Origin: Rouxiella aceris
GTDB taxonomy: Bacteria > Pseudomonadota > Gammaproteobacteria > Enterobacterales > Enterobacteriaceae
Direction of reading: 5' to 3'
DNA length: 64,000 nt
Assembly: GCF_012933545.1 (NCBI RefSeq)
Contig: NZ_JAADJU010000004.1
Coordinates: 372,001-436,000, forward strand
The position numbers and the translations under genes were made by a program. Below, piece after piece: positions 11,201 to 19,729 of this stretch (its first letter is position 1; every line of letters begins with the position of its first letter). Under the pieces are notes generated by a model. The model ran no database searches, was not told the origin of the DNA, and saw only the letters and a program-made list of their open reading frames with translations.

Positions 11201-11556
11201 AGCGCTCGCTCTTCAGTGTAATTAAAATTGAGATACTCGCTAGATTTCAGGGTGCAGCAATGCGGCATCGTAACTTATCGCAGTAAGGGACTGGCGTGAG
11301 TTACGGCGATCAACGCAACGGCAACGTGAAAGATGAAAAGTATCAAATGTGACTTGGCGCGCATTATGCCATAACGGCGGCAAGAGATCGTGCGAAGTTT
11401 TGGTGAATTATTGCGCTTCCCGGGTAGGCGGCGTCATTGAGAATAATCGAAATTAGCCGGCCAGTCTGGCAAAACGGCATGGCAGAAAACATTTTTTGCC
11501 ATTACAGGCACAACGGCCGTCATCAACATCTGGCGAAGCTTGCCTGGTGACGAATA
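11201..11556. other. ybiT upstream region with a possible 41-aa ORF
   Basis: Gene-poor 356 bp between ybiT (leftward) and the tsx terminator. It must hold the ybiT promoter. One small minus-strand reading frame (11453-11578) starts inside the tsx terminator stem and ends with a Cys-rich CACNGKKCFLPC segment; it has no Shine-Dalgarno that I trust. Nothing else supported. Confidence 0.4.
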
Positions 11557-11599
11557 TAAAAATAAAAACCGCCGCCATAAAATCACTTATGACGGCGGT
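11557..11599 (-). terminator. Rho-independent terminator of tsx
   Basis: On the minus strand the stem is CCGCCGTCATAA / TTATGGCGGCGG with a loop of about 6 nt, followed by TTTTTATTTTTAT. It sits 27 bp after the tsx stop codon and fits a strong intrinsic terminator. Confidence 0.9.
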
Positions 11600-11625
11600 C
11601 TGAAACGGTATTAAGGAGCAGGAGG

Positions 11626-12498
11626 TTAGAAGTTATAACCGATCACTGCATAGTAGCCCCAGCCGGTGGATCTGACGTTAAAGTCGCCATCGCCAAAGTT
11701 CAACTGACTGCCTTCGGCCCACTGTCCGCCGTTATGGAAGTAACGCGCCACCAGTGAATAGTGCCAATGAGCATAGTTGAGCGCCAGAATATGGCTGGAC
11801 GCAATGGCGTTGTTAGTGCGCGCCGTGTTGCCGTTATCCGCCAGATCCGAACCCCAGTCAAAGTTGGTAAAGCCGATATAACTGACGTTGCCGCCCAGAG
11901 CCTGGCCTAACGGCAGGAAATACTTCACTTTAAAACGGTAGCCGTCCCATTTGTTTTCATTGGCAGCACCGTAGTTTTTACCCTGGTATTTGGCGTAGAC
12001 ATTGAGGGACAAATTCAGTGGCGTGTAAGTATTGACGTCGGTGCCTAGCCCCATATACCAGGTGCTTTGGCTATTGGCGTGATTTGGCCCCATATCGTAG
12101 ATATAGTTATTGGCGAAATACCACTCTTTAAACGGACCAAAGCTCAAGTCGGTACCGGTCAACTTGTCGATAGAGAAACGCGGTTCAATTTCGGTAAAGA
12201 CCGGCGATCCTGCTTTACGGTCCCAGACACCGACATCATTGCCATTGCCTGCACCAAAGAATTTTGGCACATCGACGTAACCATAAAAATCAAACCAGTC
12301 TTTATGGGCGAAAGCTTCGTATTCGAGGTAGACGTCGTTATTGAGATGGGGCCCAAAACGGGTGTGGTAGCTGCCCACTACGTTGGCGCTCTGATGCCAC
12401 CAGTCGGAAACGTATTGATCCTTGGCATCATCAGCAAGCGATTGCGCGCTGTAAGATGAAGCGATAAGTACACCTGCTATTAAGATTTTAGTTTTCAT
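11626..12498 (-). CDS. tsx: Nucleoside-specific channel-forming porin Tsx
   Basis: Outer-membrane 12-stranded beta-barrel for nucleoside uptake. 290 aa (E. coli Tsx 294). Signal peptide [24 protein letters not shown]; the mature chain begins with [21 protein letters not shown], the family hallmark, and ends in an aromatic C-terminal strand (YYAVIGYNF) with terminal Phe, the BAM recognition signal. The reading frame is open 192 bp further upstream, but signal peptide position fixes the start at 12498. The terminator follows directly. In E. coli tsx is elsewhere on the chromosome, so its place beside ybiT is a lineage difference. Confidence 0.93.
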   Translation of the reverse strand: MKTKILIAGVLIASSYSAQSLADDAKDQYVSDWWHQSANVVGSYHTRFGPHLNNDVYLEYEAFAHKDWFDFYGYVDVPKFFGAGNGNDVGVWDRKAGSPVFTEIEPRFSIDKLTGTDLSFGPFKEWYFANNYIYDMGPNHANSQSTWYMGLGTDVNTYTPLNLSLNVYAKYQGKNYGAANENKWDGYRFKVKYFLPLGQALGGNVSYIGFTNFDWGSDLADNGNTARTNNAIASSHILALNYAHWHYSLVARYFHNGGQWAEGSQLNFGDGDFNVRSTGWGYYAVIGYNF

Positions 12499-12808
12499 GT
12501 AGTTACCAGAAGCAAATAGAAAGATGGCTCCCTGCCAGATAAGGAGACCCTTGGATGTAGCAAAACAATATGCCGCAGTGTCGGCGACAGCCGTTGGCAC
12601 TGTCTTAACATCTGTTGAAAATGCTGCTGCATTCCGGGCAATCACTCGTCCATCTGGACGTACCCATCGGAAAATTCTGCAAGCAGCCAAATAGTCGCTA
12701 CTTAATTATCGACTTGGTCAACATTTGTCAATTTCAGTTTCATCTTGATACATAACTTATGTGATTCATGTCACATAAAATTCATCTTTTTATGCTTCTG
12801 GTGTGATC
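12499..12808. other. tsx leader and promoter region
   Basis: 310 bp between the tsx start and the end of the YdcZ-type pair. It contains AT-rich sequence and a TGTGATTCATGTCACATAAAA stretch at about 12759-12779 whose TGTGA-N6-TCACA core is a good CRP-type site; CRP control is known for E. coli tsx. A long untranslated leader (about 200 bp) is likely. No gene seen. Confidence 0.45.
12759..12777. promoter_or_regulatory. Candidate CRP site upstream of tsx
   Basis: TGTGATTCATGTCACA matches TGTGA-N6-TCACA exactly. It lies about 260 bp upstream of the tsx ATG and 32 bp downstream of the YdcZ-type gene stop, so tsx is the likely target, with a promoter near 12700. The distance to a transcription start is not established. 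Confidence 0.55.
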
Positions 12809-13273
12809 TCAGGAGGCGCTGACCTTAGCGGACTGGTTACTGCGATAAATTAACCATAAGGCTACCGCCAGGCAGAAAATGGCGGCAACACGCTGCCAGG
12901 AAAAAGCAATTGGCGGATTATCCAGCCAGCCGAAATTATCAATCAGCATGCCCATCGACAACTGTCCGAGGATCACGGCAACGGTGGCGACTGCGGTACC
13001 AACACGTGGAACGGCGGTGACCATAATGATGATATAGGGCACACCAAACAGCGCGCCCATCAGTTGCCATTTCGGTACAGTAAGCAAGGTGGCGGCATGT
13101 GGAGTTTGCACAAACAGGATCAATAAACCGGTGATCAGCGCGCCAAGGCTAAAGGTCAGAAATGCACTTCTCATCACCCCCACCTGCGCACCCAGTTTAC
13201 CGTTAATCGCTGCCTGTACGCTCAAGGCCGCACCGGCGATAATCGCCAATATAATCATGATAATTTCAGTCAT
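12809..13273 (-). CDS. YdcZ/DUF606-type membrane protein (second of pair)
   Basis: 154 aa, five predicted hydrophobic segments: IIMIILAIIAGAALSVQAAIN, SAFLTFSLGALITGLLILF, LMGALFGVPYIIIMVTAV, VATVAVILGQLSMGML, VAAIFCLAVALWLIY. The NGKLGAQVG, QLSMGMLIDNFGW motifs are typical of the DUF606 (YdcZ) branch of the drug/metabolite transporter superfamily. The start ATG 13273 follows a GAGAAAAA purine run; the frame continues upstream but overlaps no conserved sequence. Its partner lies 32 bp upstream. Substrate unknown. Such half-size proteins usually act as pairs, consistent with two different genes side by side. Confidence 0.85.
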   Translation of the reverse strand: MTEIIMIILAIIAGAALSVQAAINGKLGAQVGVMRSAFLTFSLGALITGLLILFVQTPHAATLLTVPKWQLMGALFGVPYIIIMVTAVPRVGTAVATVAVILGQLSMGMLIDNFGWLDNPPIAFSWQRVAAIFCLAVALWLIYRSNQSAKVSAS

Positions 13274-13305
13274 TTTTTTCTCGTTATTGAGTAAACAATC
13301 GGCCA

Positions 13306-13737
13306 CTACCAGGCTATCAACACTAACGCGGCGACAATAAATAACAGAGCCAGCAGGCGTTCGCGCCCCACCGGCTTGGGCTGGGTAGCAAACCAGCCGT
13401 AGTGGTCAATCAGCAGGCTTTTTGCAACCTGACCAGAGAGAATGCCAATCATGGTCATGCCAATTCCAATCACTGGCGTGGCCAGCGTCAGCACGATAAC
13501 GTAGACCGGCCCAAGAATGCCGCCAAGTAGTGTCCATCCCGGCTGCGAGGTATATGCCGGAGCGCCACGCGGGCTAAAAAACAGCACCAGCAGCAAGGTC
13601 AGTGCCGCCCCGACGCCAAAGATACTCATCGTCGCCCACAGTTGCCCGACTTCGCTACCGAGCGGACCAATAAGGCCAGCTTCGACTGACAACCCCATAC
13701 CGCCGAGAACGACTAATAAAATCAATATGATATTCAT
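13306..13737 (-). CDS. YdcZ/DUF606-type membrane protein (first of pair)
   Basis: 143 aa, with the same architecture as the downstream gene: NIILILLVVLGGMGLSVEAGLIG, SIFGVGAALTLLLVLFF, LLGGILGPVYVIVLTLATP, TMIGILSGQVAKSLLIDHYGW and a last hydrophobic segment ending LVLIAW. The shared GxLG...G, and Q-xx-K/M-LLID-xx-GW signatures show the pair arose by duplication. It is divergent from the LysR gene at 13879, which is therefore the likely regulator. Function as heteromeric small-molecule exporter is inference from the superfamily. Confidence 0.85.
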   Translation of the reverse strand: MNIILILLVVLGGMGLSVEAGLIGPLGSEVGQLWATMSIFGVGAALTLLLVLFFSPRGAPAYTSQPGWTLLGGILGPVYVIVLTLATPVIGIGMTMIGILSGQVAKSLLIDHYGWFATQPKPVGRERLLALLFIVAALVLIAW

Positions 13738-13878
13738 GGAAAACGCTTACCCCAGGGTGATAACAATGTTCCGCCGGTAGCAGAAGGCCACCGGCAGCAA
13801 ACAGCAGGCGACTATACAGTGGCGCTTCATTGCGTAAAACCGGATAATAGGGAAAATACTTTTGCGGAAAACGCACAA

Positions 13879-14820
13879 ATGGAAGCTTTCAACCAGCTCA
13901 GTATCAAATCGTTGCGTCTGTTGGTGGCCATCCTGGAACACGGCAGTTTTTCAGAGGTAGCACGGCGTGAAGGTATGTCGCCCTCAACGGTGTCGCGTAC
14001 TATTCAACAAATGGAGCTGCTGCTGCAAACCCAGTTGCTCTATCGCAATACCCGTGCCGTGGTGGCAACCGAAGCCGGGCAACTGCTGGGCGTGCACGCC
14101 AGGCGGATTATGGAACAGTTGGAGGAAGCCGCCGAGGGGCTACAGGAAAAAGAGTCCGATCCCCGCGGGCGGGTGCGCATCAATGCGCCGGTGGTGTTTG
14201 GCCAACGTCATATTGCACCCTGGTTATACCAGCTCAGTGAACGTTTTCCGCATCTGCAAATTGAGTTGATGCAAACCGATGATTTTATCGATCCCTTGCA
14301 GGATGCTACCGATCTGCTGATCCGTATTGGCGCGATGAGTGATTCGACCTTACAGGCCAGAACGTTGGCGCAGCAGCAGTTTCGTCTGGTGGCCAGTCCG
14401 GCCTATTTGCAACGTCACGGCACACCGGCCGATCCGCAGGCGCTATCGCAGCATAGTTGTCTGGTATTTAAAGGTTTTGCCGGTTCACAGCGCTGGTTTT
14501 TCCGGCAAGGTGACCAGGCCTGGCAGGCTTATAGTTTTCGCGGTCCCCTGACCGGTAACAATGCGGAAACCCTGACCCAGGCCGCCATCGACGGTATGGG
14601 TTTTGCCCTGTTCCCGACCTGGCTGGTGGGTGAAGCGTTACATCAGGGACGCCTGGTGTCGGTGCTTGCCGATTATCAGGTATCAAATTCTCTGGAGCCG
14701 CAAACCATCTCAGCCGTTTATCCCAATAGCCGTCGGTTGTCGAAGAAAGTGCGGACGGTGATTGATTTTTTGGTGGAGAAGTACGGGGAGCCGGCTTACT
14801 GGGATCAGGGGATGGCTTAA
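13879..14820 (+). CDS. LysR-family transcriptional regulator
   Basis: 313 aa. Residues 5-65 form the LysR helix-turn-helix (LSIKSLRLLVAILEHGSFSEVARREGMSPSTVSRTIQQME), followed by a substrate-binding-like effector domain beginning around residue 90 (GRVRINAPVVFGQRHIAPWL). The effector region has the DLLIRIGAMSDSTLQARTLA motif of the CrgA/YafC-like subgroup. The start at 13879 gives the usual N-terminus; an upstream in-frame ATG at 13819 would add 20 unconserved residues. Divergent from the YdcZ-type pair across about 140 bp; control of that pair is inferred. Confidence 0.92.
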   Translation: MEAFNQLSIKSLRLLVAILEHGSFSEVARREGMSPSTVSRTIQQMELLLQTQLLYRNTRAVVATEAGQLLGVHARRIMEQLEEAAEGLQEKESDPRGRVRINAPVVFGQRHIAPWLYQLSERFPHLQIELMQTDDFIDPLQDATDLLIRIGAMSDSTLQARTLAQQQFRLVASPAYLQRHGTPADPQALSQHSCLVFKGFAGSQRWFFRQGDQAWQAYSFRGPLTGNNAETLTQAAIDGMGFALFPTWLVGEALHQGRLVSVLADYQVSNSLEPQTISAVYPNSRRLSKKVRTVIDFLVEKYGEPAYWDQGMA

Positions 14821-14850
14821 ATGTCAATTTTTGGTTTTAAAGTCAACTTC

Positions 14851-14880
14851 AAGGTTAAGGTCAAGGTCAAGGTCAAGGTC
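14851..14880. repeat. AAGGTC hexanucleotide tandem repeat
   Basis: Five consecutive 6-bp units: AAGGTT, then AAGGTC four times, ending in AAC. A single unit (CTTCAAGGTC) recurs at the equivalent place in the second copy of the flanking block at about 14960, so the tract expanded in one copy only. Confidence 0.9.
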
Positions 14881-15011
14881 AACTGCATTCGCTGCGCTCA
14901 CTGGGCGGCGGCCCAGAGCGCCTTTATAGCTTAAAAGTCAATTTTTGGTTTTAAAGTCAACTTCAAGGTCAAGGGCATTCGCTGCGCTCACTGGGCGGCG
15001 GCCCAGACCGC

Positions 15012-15041
15012 CCAAAGGAGGCGAAGGCGCGCCTCCTTTGG
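15012..15041. repeat. Perfect 12-bp inverted repeat
   Basis: CCAAAGGAGGCG and CGCCTCCTTTGG face each other across a 6-nt loop (AAGGCG). It lies inside the repeat array; a role as terminator for the LysR gene is unlikely because there is no U-tract and the stop codon is 190 bp away. Confidence 0.8.
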
Positions 15042-15253
15042 AATCCTGCGCCTTGTCCAAACTGATAAGTGTCGTGCCCTCAGTTGTAGTTCTTTCCAGT
15101 GACATCAGTGTGTGGCCTAAACCACGCCGCTTCGCGGTCCCTTCACTCGGTCGCGAGCCAAAAGCGTCTCGCTCCACGTCGCTCAGCGTAGGTTTTGAAT
15201 CGGCCAGAAAACATTTACGGCAAAACCGGCAACATTAAAGGTCAACAGCGAAA

Positions 15254-15293
15254 GATAAAAAGATAAAAAGATAAAAAGATAAAAAGATAAAAA
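15254..15293. repeat. GATAAAAA octanucleotide tandem repeat
   Basis: Five exact 8-bp units in a row, followed by GAC. The tract is in non-coding sequence, 80 bp before the first 290-bp unit. Such tracts change length by slippage and could be strain markers. Confidence 0.95.
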
Positions 15294-15335
15294 GACAATT
15301 TTGCCGCTGAAACGGCACGGTGTAGATAGCTTACT

Positions 15336-15623
15336 GGCACATTCAGAGGCGGCGCCGCGCGAAGAGGAGGGAGACGTTTTTGGCTCCCGACCGAGCAAGG
15401 GGACTGCGCAGCAGCGCGGCTCGTGCCACGCTGGGAGTAACTGAAACATAGCCGGTAATAGGCAGCAGACGCATCAAAGACACCAAAAGGCCCAGGATTG
15501 TTAAGGAGCGGGCCAGCGCTCCTTAACTCGGTTCGGCACAGCGGGTTAAGTAGCCACTGCAATGATAAAACCGAAACAGCTCCTCGGAGTTAATTGACTT
15601 TAAGACAACAATTGCCATTTAAG
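15336..15623. repeat. Structured repeat unit 1
   Basis: About 288 bp starting GGCACATTCAGAG. It contains GGGAG/CTCCC pairing around a GACGTTTTTGG loop, a GC-rich CAGCAGCGCGGCTCGTGCC block, GCCGGTAATAGGCAGCAGAC, then the perfect stem TTAAGGAGCG/CGCTCCTTAA at 15501-15526 and CCGAAACAGCTCCTCGGAG. It differs from units 2 and 3 by scattered substitutions. Confidence 0.88.
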
Positions 15624-15634
15624 ACATGCTGACT

Positions 15635-15924
15635 GGCACATTCAGAGACGGCGCTGCGCGAAGCGGAGGGAGACGCTTTTGGCTCCCGACCGAGCAAGGG
15701 GACTGCGCAGCAGCGCGGCTCGTGCCACGCTCGGAGTTGCTGAAACATAGCCGGTAATAGGCAGCAGACGCATCAACAACACCAAAAGGCCCAGGATTGT
15801 TAAGGAGCGGGCCAGCGCTCCTTAACTCGGTTCGGCACAGCGGGTTAAGTGGCCACCGCTATTATAAAACCGAAACAGCTCCTCATAGCCCATTGACTTT
15901 AAAAAAAGAAAATTGCCATTTAAG
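15635..15924. repeat. Structured repeat unit 2
   Basis: Begins GGCACATTCAGAGACGGCG, 299 bp after unit 1. The same order of elements is present, with the hairpin TTAAGGAGCG/CGCTCCTTAA at 15800-15825. It ends with the linker AAAATTGCCATTTAAG also seen at bases 140-150 region and after unit 3. Confidence 0.88.
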
Positions 15925-15993
15925 CTAAAACCGATACAACTCCTCGGAGTTAATTGACTTTAAGCCAAACCGGTACGACGTACATAGCTAGTT

Positions 15994-16283
15994 GGCACAT
16001 TCAGAGACGGCGCCGCGCGAAGCGGAGGGAGACGTTTTGGCTCCCGACCGAGCAAGGGGACTGCGGAGCAGCGCGGCTCGTGCCACGCTGGGAGTGACTG
16101 AAACATAGCCGGTAATAGGCAGCAGACAAATCAAAGACACCAAAAGGCCCAGGATTGTTAAGGAGCGGGCCAGCGCTCCTTAACTCGGTTCGGCACAGCG
16201 GGTTAAGTAGCCACCGCTATTATAAAACCGAAACAGCTCCTCTAAAGCCAATTGATTTTAAAGGCACAAATTGCCATTTAAGC
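15994..16283. repeat. Structured repeat unit 3
   Basis: Begins GGCACATTCAGAGACGGCG, 359 bp after unit 2 because an extra linker copy intervenes (15925-15993). The hairpin is at 16158-16183. It is followed by two degenerate copies of the terminal linker that run up to the stop codon of the EEP-family gene. Confidence 0.88.
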
Positions 16284-16428
16284 TAAAACCGAAACAACTC
16301 CTCATAGCCCATTGACTTTAAAAAAAGAAAATTGCCATTTAAGCCCACCCCGATACAGCTCCTCATATCCCATTGAATTTTAAGTAATAAATTGACTTTT
16401 AAGCCAAACTTTAAGCCAAATTTTTTAC

Positions 16429-17529
16429 TTAAAAATCCCCCCGAATTTCCGCCCGATGCACATCCCCACTTTTCACTCCGGCATGATCCATCTTCTCCTG
16501 AGCCTCGGCGAGATCCTCAGCGTCAATCTCCAGCGTCTCCTGATCGCTGCCCTCAAGCGGAGTAAACGCCAGCTCGACCATAATGGGAAAATGATCCGAC
16601 CCCATCGCCTCCAGCCGTTTCATCTCCACCAGCGTAAAATCCCGGCTATGAAAAACATGATCCAAAGGCCAGCGCAAGAAGGGATAGCTGGCATGAAAAG
16701 TATTAAACATGCCACGCCCGCGTCTGGGATCCAGCAAGCCACTGACCTTCATAAATAACCGCGTGGTGCGCGACCAGGCAACATCATTAAGATCGCCAGT
16801 GACAATCGTTGGATAGCGGGCCTGCGCAGCCGTATGCCCCACCGCTACCAGTTCACCATCGCGATTGGTTGACTCGTCATCCTCCGTCGGGCTCGGCGGT
16901 TTCGGATGCAAACAGTGCATCACCACCTGCTGACCATCGGCCAGCTCAACGCGAAAATGCATCGACGGGATCCCTGCGGCAACCAGATACTGAATGCGTG
17001 ACTTGGACAACGGCAAACGCGAATAGACATGCATGCCATATAAATTGTCCAAAGGACATTTCAGACTATGGGGATACTCGGCCTCAAGGGGGGTCATCTG
17101 CTGTTGCCACCAACTGTCGGTTTCCAGCAGCACCACCACATCCGGCTGATGGCGGCGGATAATATGCAACAGCTTTTCACTATGACGATTGGTCATCAAC
17201 ACATTACAGTTAATGATTTTTATACGCGGATTCTGGCTCTCCGGTGTGGTTTTTACCTGCACTCTCGCCAGACGCGTATAGGGAAAAATCCACCAGCCGT
17301 GGTAAAGCGCACAGGCTAACGAAAGGGCCACCACCAGCCAGGCCAGCGGCCCGGCGGAAGGCAGCAAACATAACTCAATCAGCAGAAAAACGACCGACAG
17401 CACCGCCATTTGTAGCCGCGGAAAATCCCAGACACGAACCCACCAGCGCTGATTACGCGACAATGGCAATAGGGTTAACAGTGTCATTATCAACGTCAGA
17501 ATAGCCACCACCAGGCGAGCTCTATGCAT
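16429..17529 (-). CDS. Membrane-anchored endonuclease/exonuclease/phosphatase family protein
   Basis: 366 aa. The N-terminal 95 residues carry three hydrophobic segments (LVVAILTLIMTLLTLLPL; MAVLSVVFLLIELCLLP; LAWLVVALSLACALYHGWWIF), so the catalytic part is probably outside the cytoplasm. Residues 105-325 form the EEP fold: IKIINCNVL, VVVLLETD, HCLHP, GDLNDVAW and the terminal GSDHFPIMVEL with the catalytic Asp-His pair. An acidic tail (DQETLEIDAEDLAEAQ) follows. The substrate (nucleic acid, phospholipid or phosphoinositide-like) is unknown. It starts 12 bp after eptB on the same strand, so the two are co-transcribed. Confidence 0.88.
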   Translation of the reverse strand: MHRARLVVAILTLIMTLLTLLPLSRNQRWWVRVWDFPRLQMAVLSVVFLLIELCLLPSAGPLAWLVVALSLACALYHGWWIFPYTRLARVQVKTTPESQNPRIKIINCNVLMTNRHSEKLLHIIRRHQPDVVVLLETDSWWQQQMTPLEAEYPHSLKCPLDNLYGMHVYSRLPLSKSRIQYLVAAGIPSMHFRVELADGQQVVMHCLHPKPPSPTEDDESTNRDGELVAVGHTAAQARYPTIVTGDLNDVAWSRTTRLFMKVSGLLDPRRGRGMFNTFHASYPFLRWPLDHVFHSRDFTLVEMKRLEAMGSDHFPIMVELAFTPLEGSDQETLEIDAEDLAEAQEKMDHAGVKSGDVHRAEIRGDF

Positions 17530-17541
17530 GTTTATCTCTTA

Positions 17542-19224
17542 TCAGGGTGCCGTCGCCGGTACATTACACCAGTTATGCTGTGCCACAATGCCGCCATCGG
17601 GCGAGGTATAACCCATGCAGCCTAAAATACTGTCGAACAGTTTTTCATGATATACCGGTGTTTTATCTTTAGCCAACTGCTGTAACTGCTGGAAACCCTG
17701 ACGATTATGTCCATTGGCAAGGAACTTGTCAGAGGCCCACACCATGATCGGCACCTCGCGCTGTTCAATAGGGGCATGATCACGCGGCGTACCGTGAAAG
17801 TGCATGTTTTTGGAAATGGATTCACCGTGATCAGAAGCGTAAAAGACAATGGCATTTTTATCACGCATCTGATTTAACACCTGCTCAAGGAAGTTGTCGG
17901 TATACAGCAGTGTATTATCGTAGGCGTTGATCATTTCGTCGGTGGAGCAGGAATCATCGATGCCCATACATTCCGGTTGGTAACGGGCAAAATTACGCGG
18001 ATAGCGATCCGAATAAAGATAGTGGGAGCCTTTGGTATGCAAAATGATTAGATGCTTGCCTTGAGGATGGCGTCCGATAGAGTCTTTCATCTCATCGATC
18101 AATAGCATGTCGTCAATAGGTTTTCCGGCATTGCGCTTTTCTGAAGCAATGCTTTCCCGCAGCGAGTAGTCATCAGCCTTGGTCTTGTTATAGAACCAGG
18201 CCTCACTTTGCATCGAATAGAGGTCAGAGCTGAACCCCTGACTTTTTAACAGCGAAAATACGTTCATTTCTTTAAGCGTGCGCTCGGGATTATCAGCGGC
18301 GCCGCCCATGCGGACAAACATGCAACGTAAAGAGAGTTTGGTGGAGGTATCACAGGAATAACCCTGCAAGGCGACCAGATTTTTCTCTTTATCAAGATTG
18401 GGGGTGTTGTCACGGGCATAACCATAGAGGCCCATATGGTCGCGGCGTGCGCTTTCACCGATCACAAAGACCACATAAAGATCTTTCACATCAGTTGGTG
18501 GAACGTAAGTGAAATGTTTGGCCGGATCGAAAAGGTTTTTGGTGTCTTCCGCCTGGCTGTAAGAGCTGTAGGCAAAAAGTCCCAGAGCGGAAAGCCAGTT
18601 TGACGGTGAATAAGTGCCGGCCACAACGCCGCCATAGCTGGCCATTGAACGATTATTGACCCGATCGTGCGCGTCCTGACGGTTACCCATCAATTTCAGC
18701 GGTACCCAGCACACCAGTCCAAACATAATCAGCAGGGCGAATTTGCTCGCCAGTTTTCGCCAGCGGGTTTCCAGTAGCGCGTCGCCAGGCATTTTTGCGA
18801 CCCACAATAAAACCAGCGGCAGCAGGCTCAGCACCACCACCCAGAGCAAAAAGTGGTTGCCCACTGATTCTTTTGACAGATCGAAAGAATCCACTGCCAG
18901 CGCAGAGGCAAGAATGCCGTAGCCAATATCGACATTAAAAATAATCATATAGTAGGCGGCTGCTACTGAGGAAACCACCACAATACTGAGCAAAATGCGG
19001 TAGACGGTCTTGCCGGTAAAAGAGACCAGCAAAGTCAGGAAATAGACCAGTGCAAACGCTGACAACATCTCAACCATCAATGACAGGTTGTTATCATTTA
19101 ATTGCTGATAGCGGCGGAAAAAAATCGGAAGGTTAAGCAAGATGCCTAAGTACAGCGCAATAAACAGTGAAATTTTCTGTTGTGATAATTCTCGTAATTT
19201 ATACATCAGTAGATAAAGGCTCAT
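17542..19224 (-). CDS. eptB: Phosphoethanolamine transferase, EptB-like
   Basis: Inner-membrane enzyme that adds phosphoethanolamine to lipopolysaccharide; EptB of E. coli modifies the outer Kdo residue. 560 aa (EptB 563). Five N-terminal membrane helices (to about residue 180), then a periplasmic alkaline-phosphatase-fold domain: metal ligand Glu in VIGESARRDH, nucleophile Thr in SCDTSTKLSLRCMF, and ASDHGES with metal ligands Asp and His. The sequence SCDTSTKLSLRCMFVR and the C-terminal GCLGYTSPDGG-like ending (here GCMGYTSPDGG) are EptB-specific as far as I recall. An internal ATG at 19206 aligns with the E. coli start and may be the true one. Cysteine pairs for disulfides are kept. Confidence 0.88.
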   Translation of the reverse strand: MSLYLLMYKLRELSQQKISLFIALYLGILLNLPIFFRRYQQLNDNNLSLMVEMLSAFALVYFLTLLVSFTGKTVYRILLSIVVVSSVAAAYYMIIFNVDIGYGILASALAVDSFDLSKESVGNHFLLWVVVLSLLPLVLLWVAKMPGDALLETRWRKLASKFALLIMFGLVCWVPLKLMGNRQDAHDRVNNRSMASYGGVVAGTYSPSNWLSALGLFAYSSYSQAEDTKNLFDPAKHFTYVPPTDVKDLYVVFVIGESARRDHMGLYGYARDNTPNLDKEKNLVALQGYSCDTSTKLSLRCMFVRMGGAADNPERTLKEMNVFSLLKSQGFSSDLYSMQSEAWFYNKTKADDYSLRESIASEKRNAGKPIDDMLLIDEMKDSIGRHPQGKHLIILHTKGSHYLYSDRYPRNFARYQPECMGIDDSCSTDEMINAYDNTLLYTDNFLEQVLNQMRDKNAIVFYASDHGESISKNMHFHGTPRDHAPIEQREVPIMVWASDKFLANGHNRQGFQQLQQLAKDKTPVYHEKLFDSILGCMGYTSPDGGIVAQHNWCNVPATAP

Positions 19225-19729
19225 TCAAAGTATTAGTATGCGTCTGCTGCACGCTCGTACCGGAGCCAAACTACTTTACCAAGAGGCTACCTCCGTTATC
19301 CCTATAAGACCCTGAAATTCGAGTTTTGGTTTCATTTCATTTATTTCAAACGATAAATTAATGTAACATATTTTACTTTTAAGATAAAAATCAATATTTT
19401 ACGTATTTATTAAAATCATATTTTTTATATTTTATTGCCGATTTATTTAATCTTTTTGTGCTATGGCTGAAGTTTATGCCCAAAAAACCACCAGCCAACT
19501 TTCCAACAAGGCACGATCCCTTTGCCGCCCTCTGCAACCAGATGCTCTACGACAGAAATCTTTAATAACAAAATTGTCAACAAGTTGTTACCAACGAAGT
19601 CTGGTATATAACCTGTTTTTACCTATTATCAATAAACAGCTCACCGTCCCCCCTTTTACCCGCAGCCCATTGATTGGACTGTTTATTGAATTCCCATCTA
19701 TTTTTACGACAACCACTTTGGAGCTTTTT
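19225..19729. other. AT-rich divergent intergenic region
   Basis: 505 bp between eptB (leftward) and the DUF5666-like gene (rightward). The stretch 19370-19460 is very AT-rich and likely carries promoters for one or both. A frame open from 19463 runs into the DUF5666 gene but its first 89 residues precede a clear signal peptide and do not look coding. Confidence 0.4.

Larger units (their letters stand above)
14827..16425. repeat. 1.6-kb intergenic array of structured repeats
   Basis: Between the convergent 3' ends of the LysR gene and the EEP-family gene lies 1.6 kb with no credible gene. It is built of several layers of repeats: two copies of a block TTTTTGGTTTTAAAGTCAAC...GCATTCGCTGCGCTCACTGG (14827 and 14941), short tandem repeats, three units of about 290 bp (15336, 15635, 15994), and repeated linkers of the form ATTGACTTTAA...AATTGCCATTTAAG between 15590 and 16400. 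ORFs predicted in it read through the repeats and are not conserved-looking. A related copy is at bases 1-150. Confidence 0.9.

Noticed and set aside
12499-12690. Longer tsx start
   Set aside because: The extra 64 residues precede a normal signal peptide and are not membrane- or export-like.
15242-15562. Minus-strand ORFs in the repeat array with Phe/Leu-rich stretches
   Set aside because: The hydrophobic part comes from translating the GATAAAAA tract; the frames do not persist in the other repeat units.
14820-16428. CRISPR array
   Set aside because: Repeats are long (about 290 bp), adjacent and mosaic, with no regular spacers and no cas genes.
19463-19729. N-terminal extension of the DUF5666-like ORF
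   Set aside because: A clear signal peptide with its own ribosome site starts at 19730; the extension is in AT-rich intergenic sequence.
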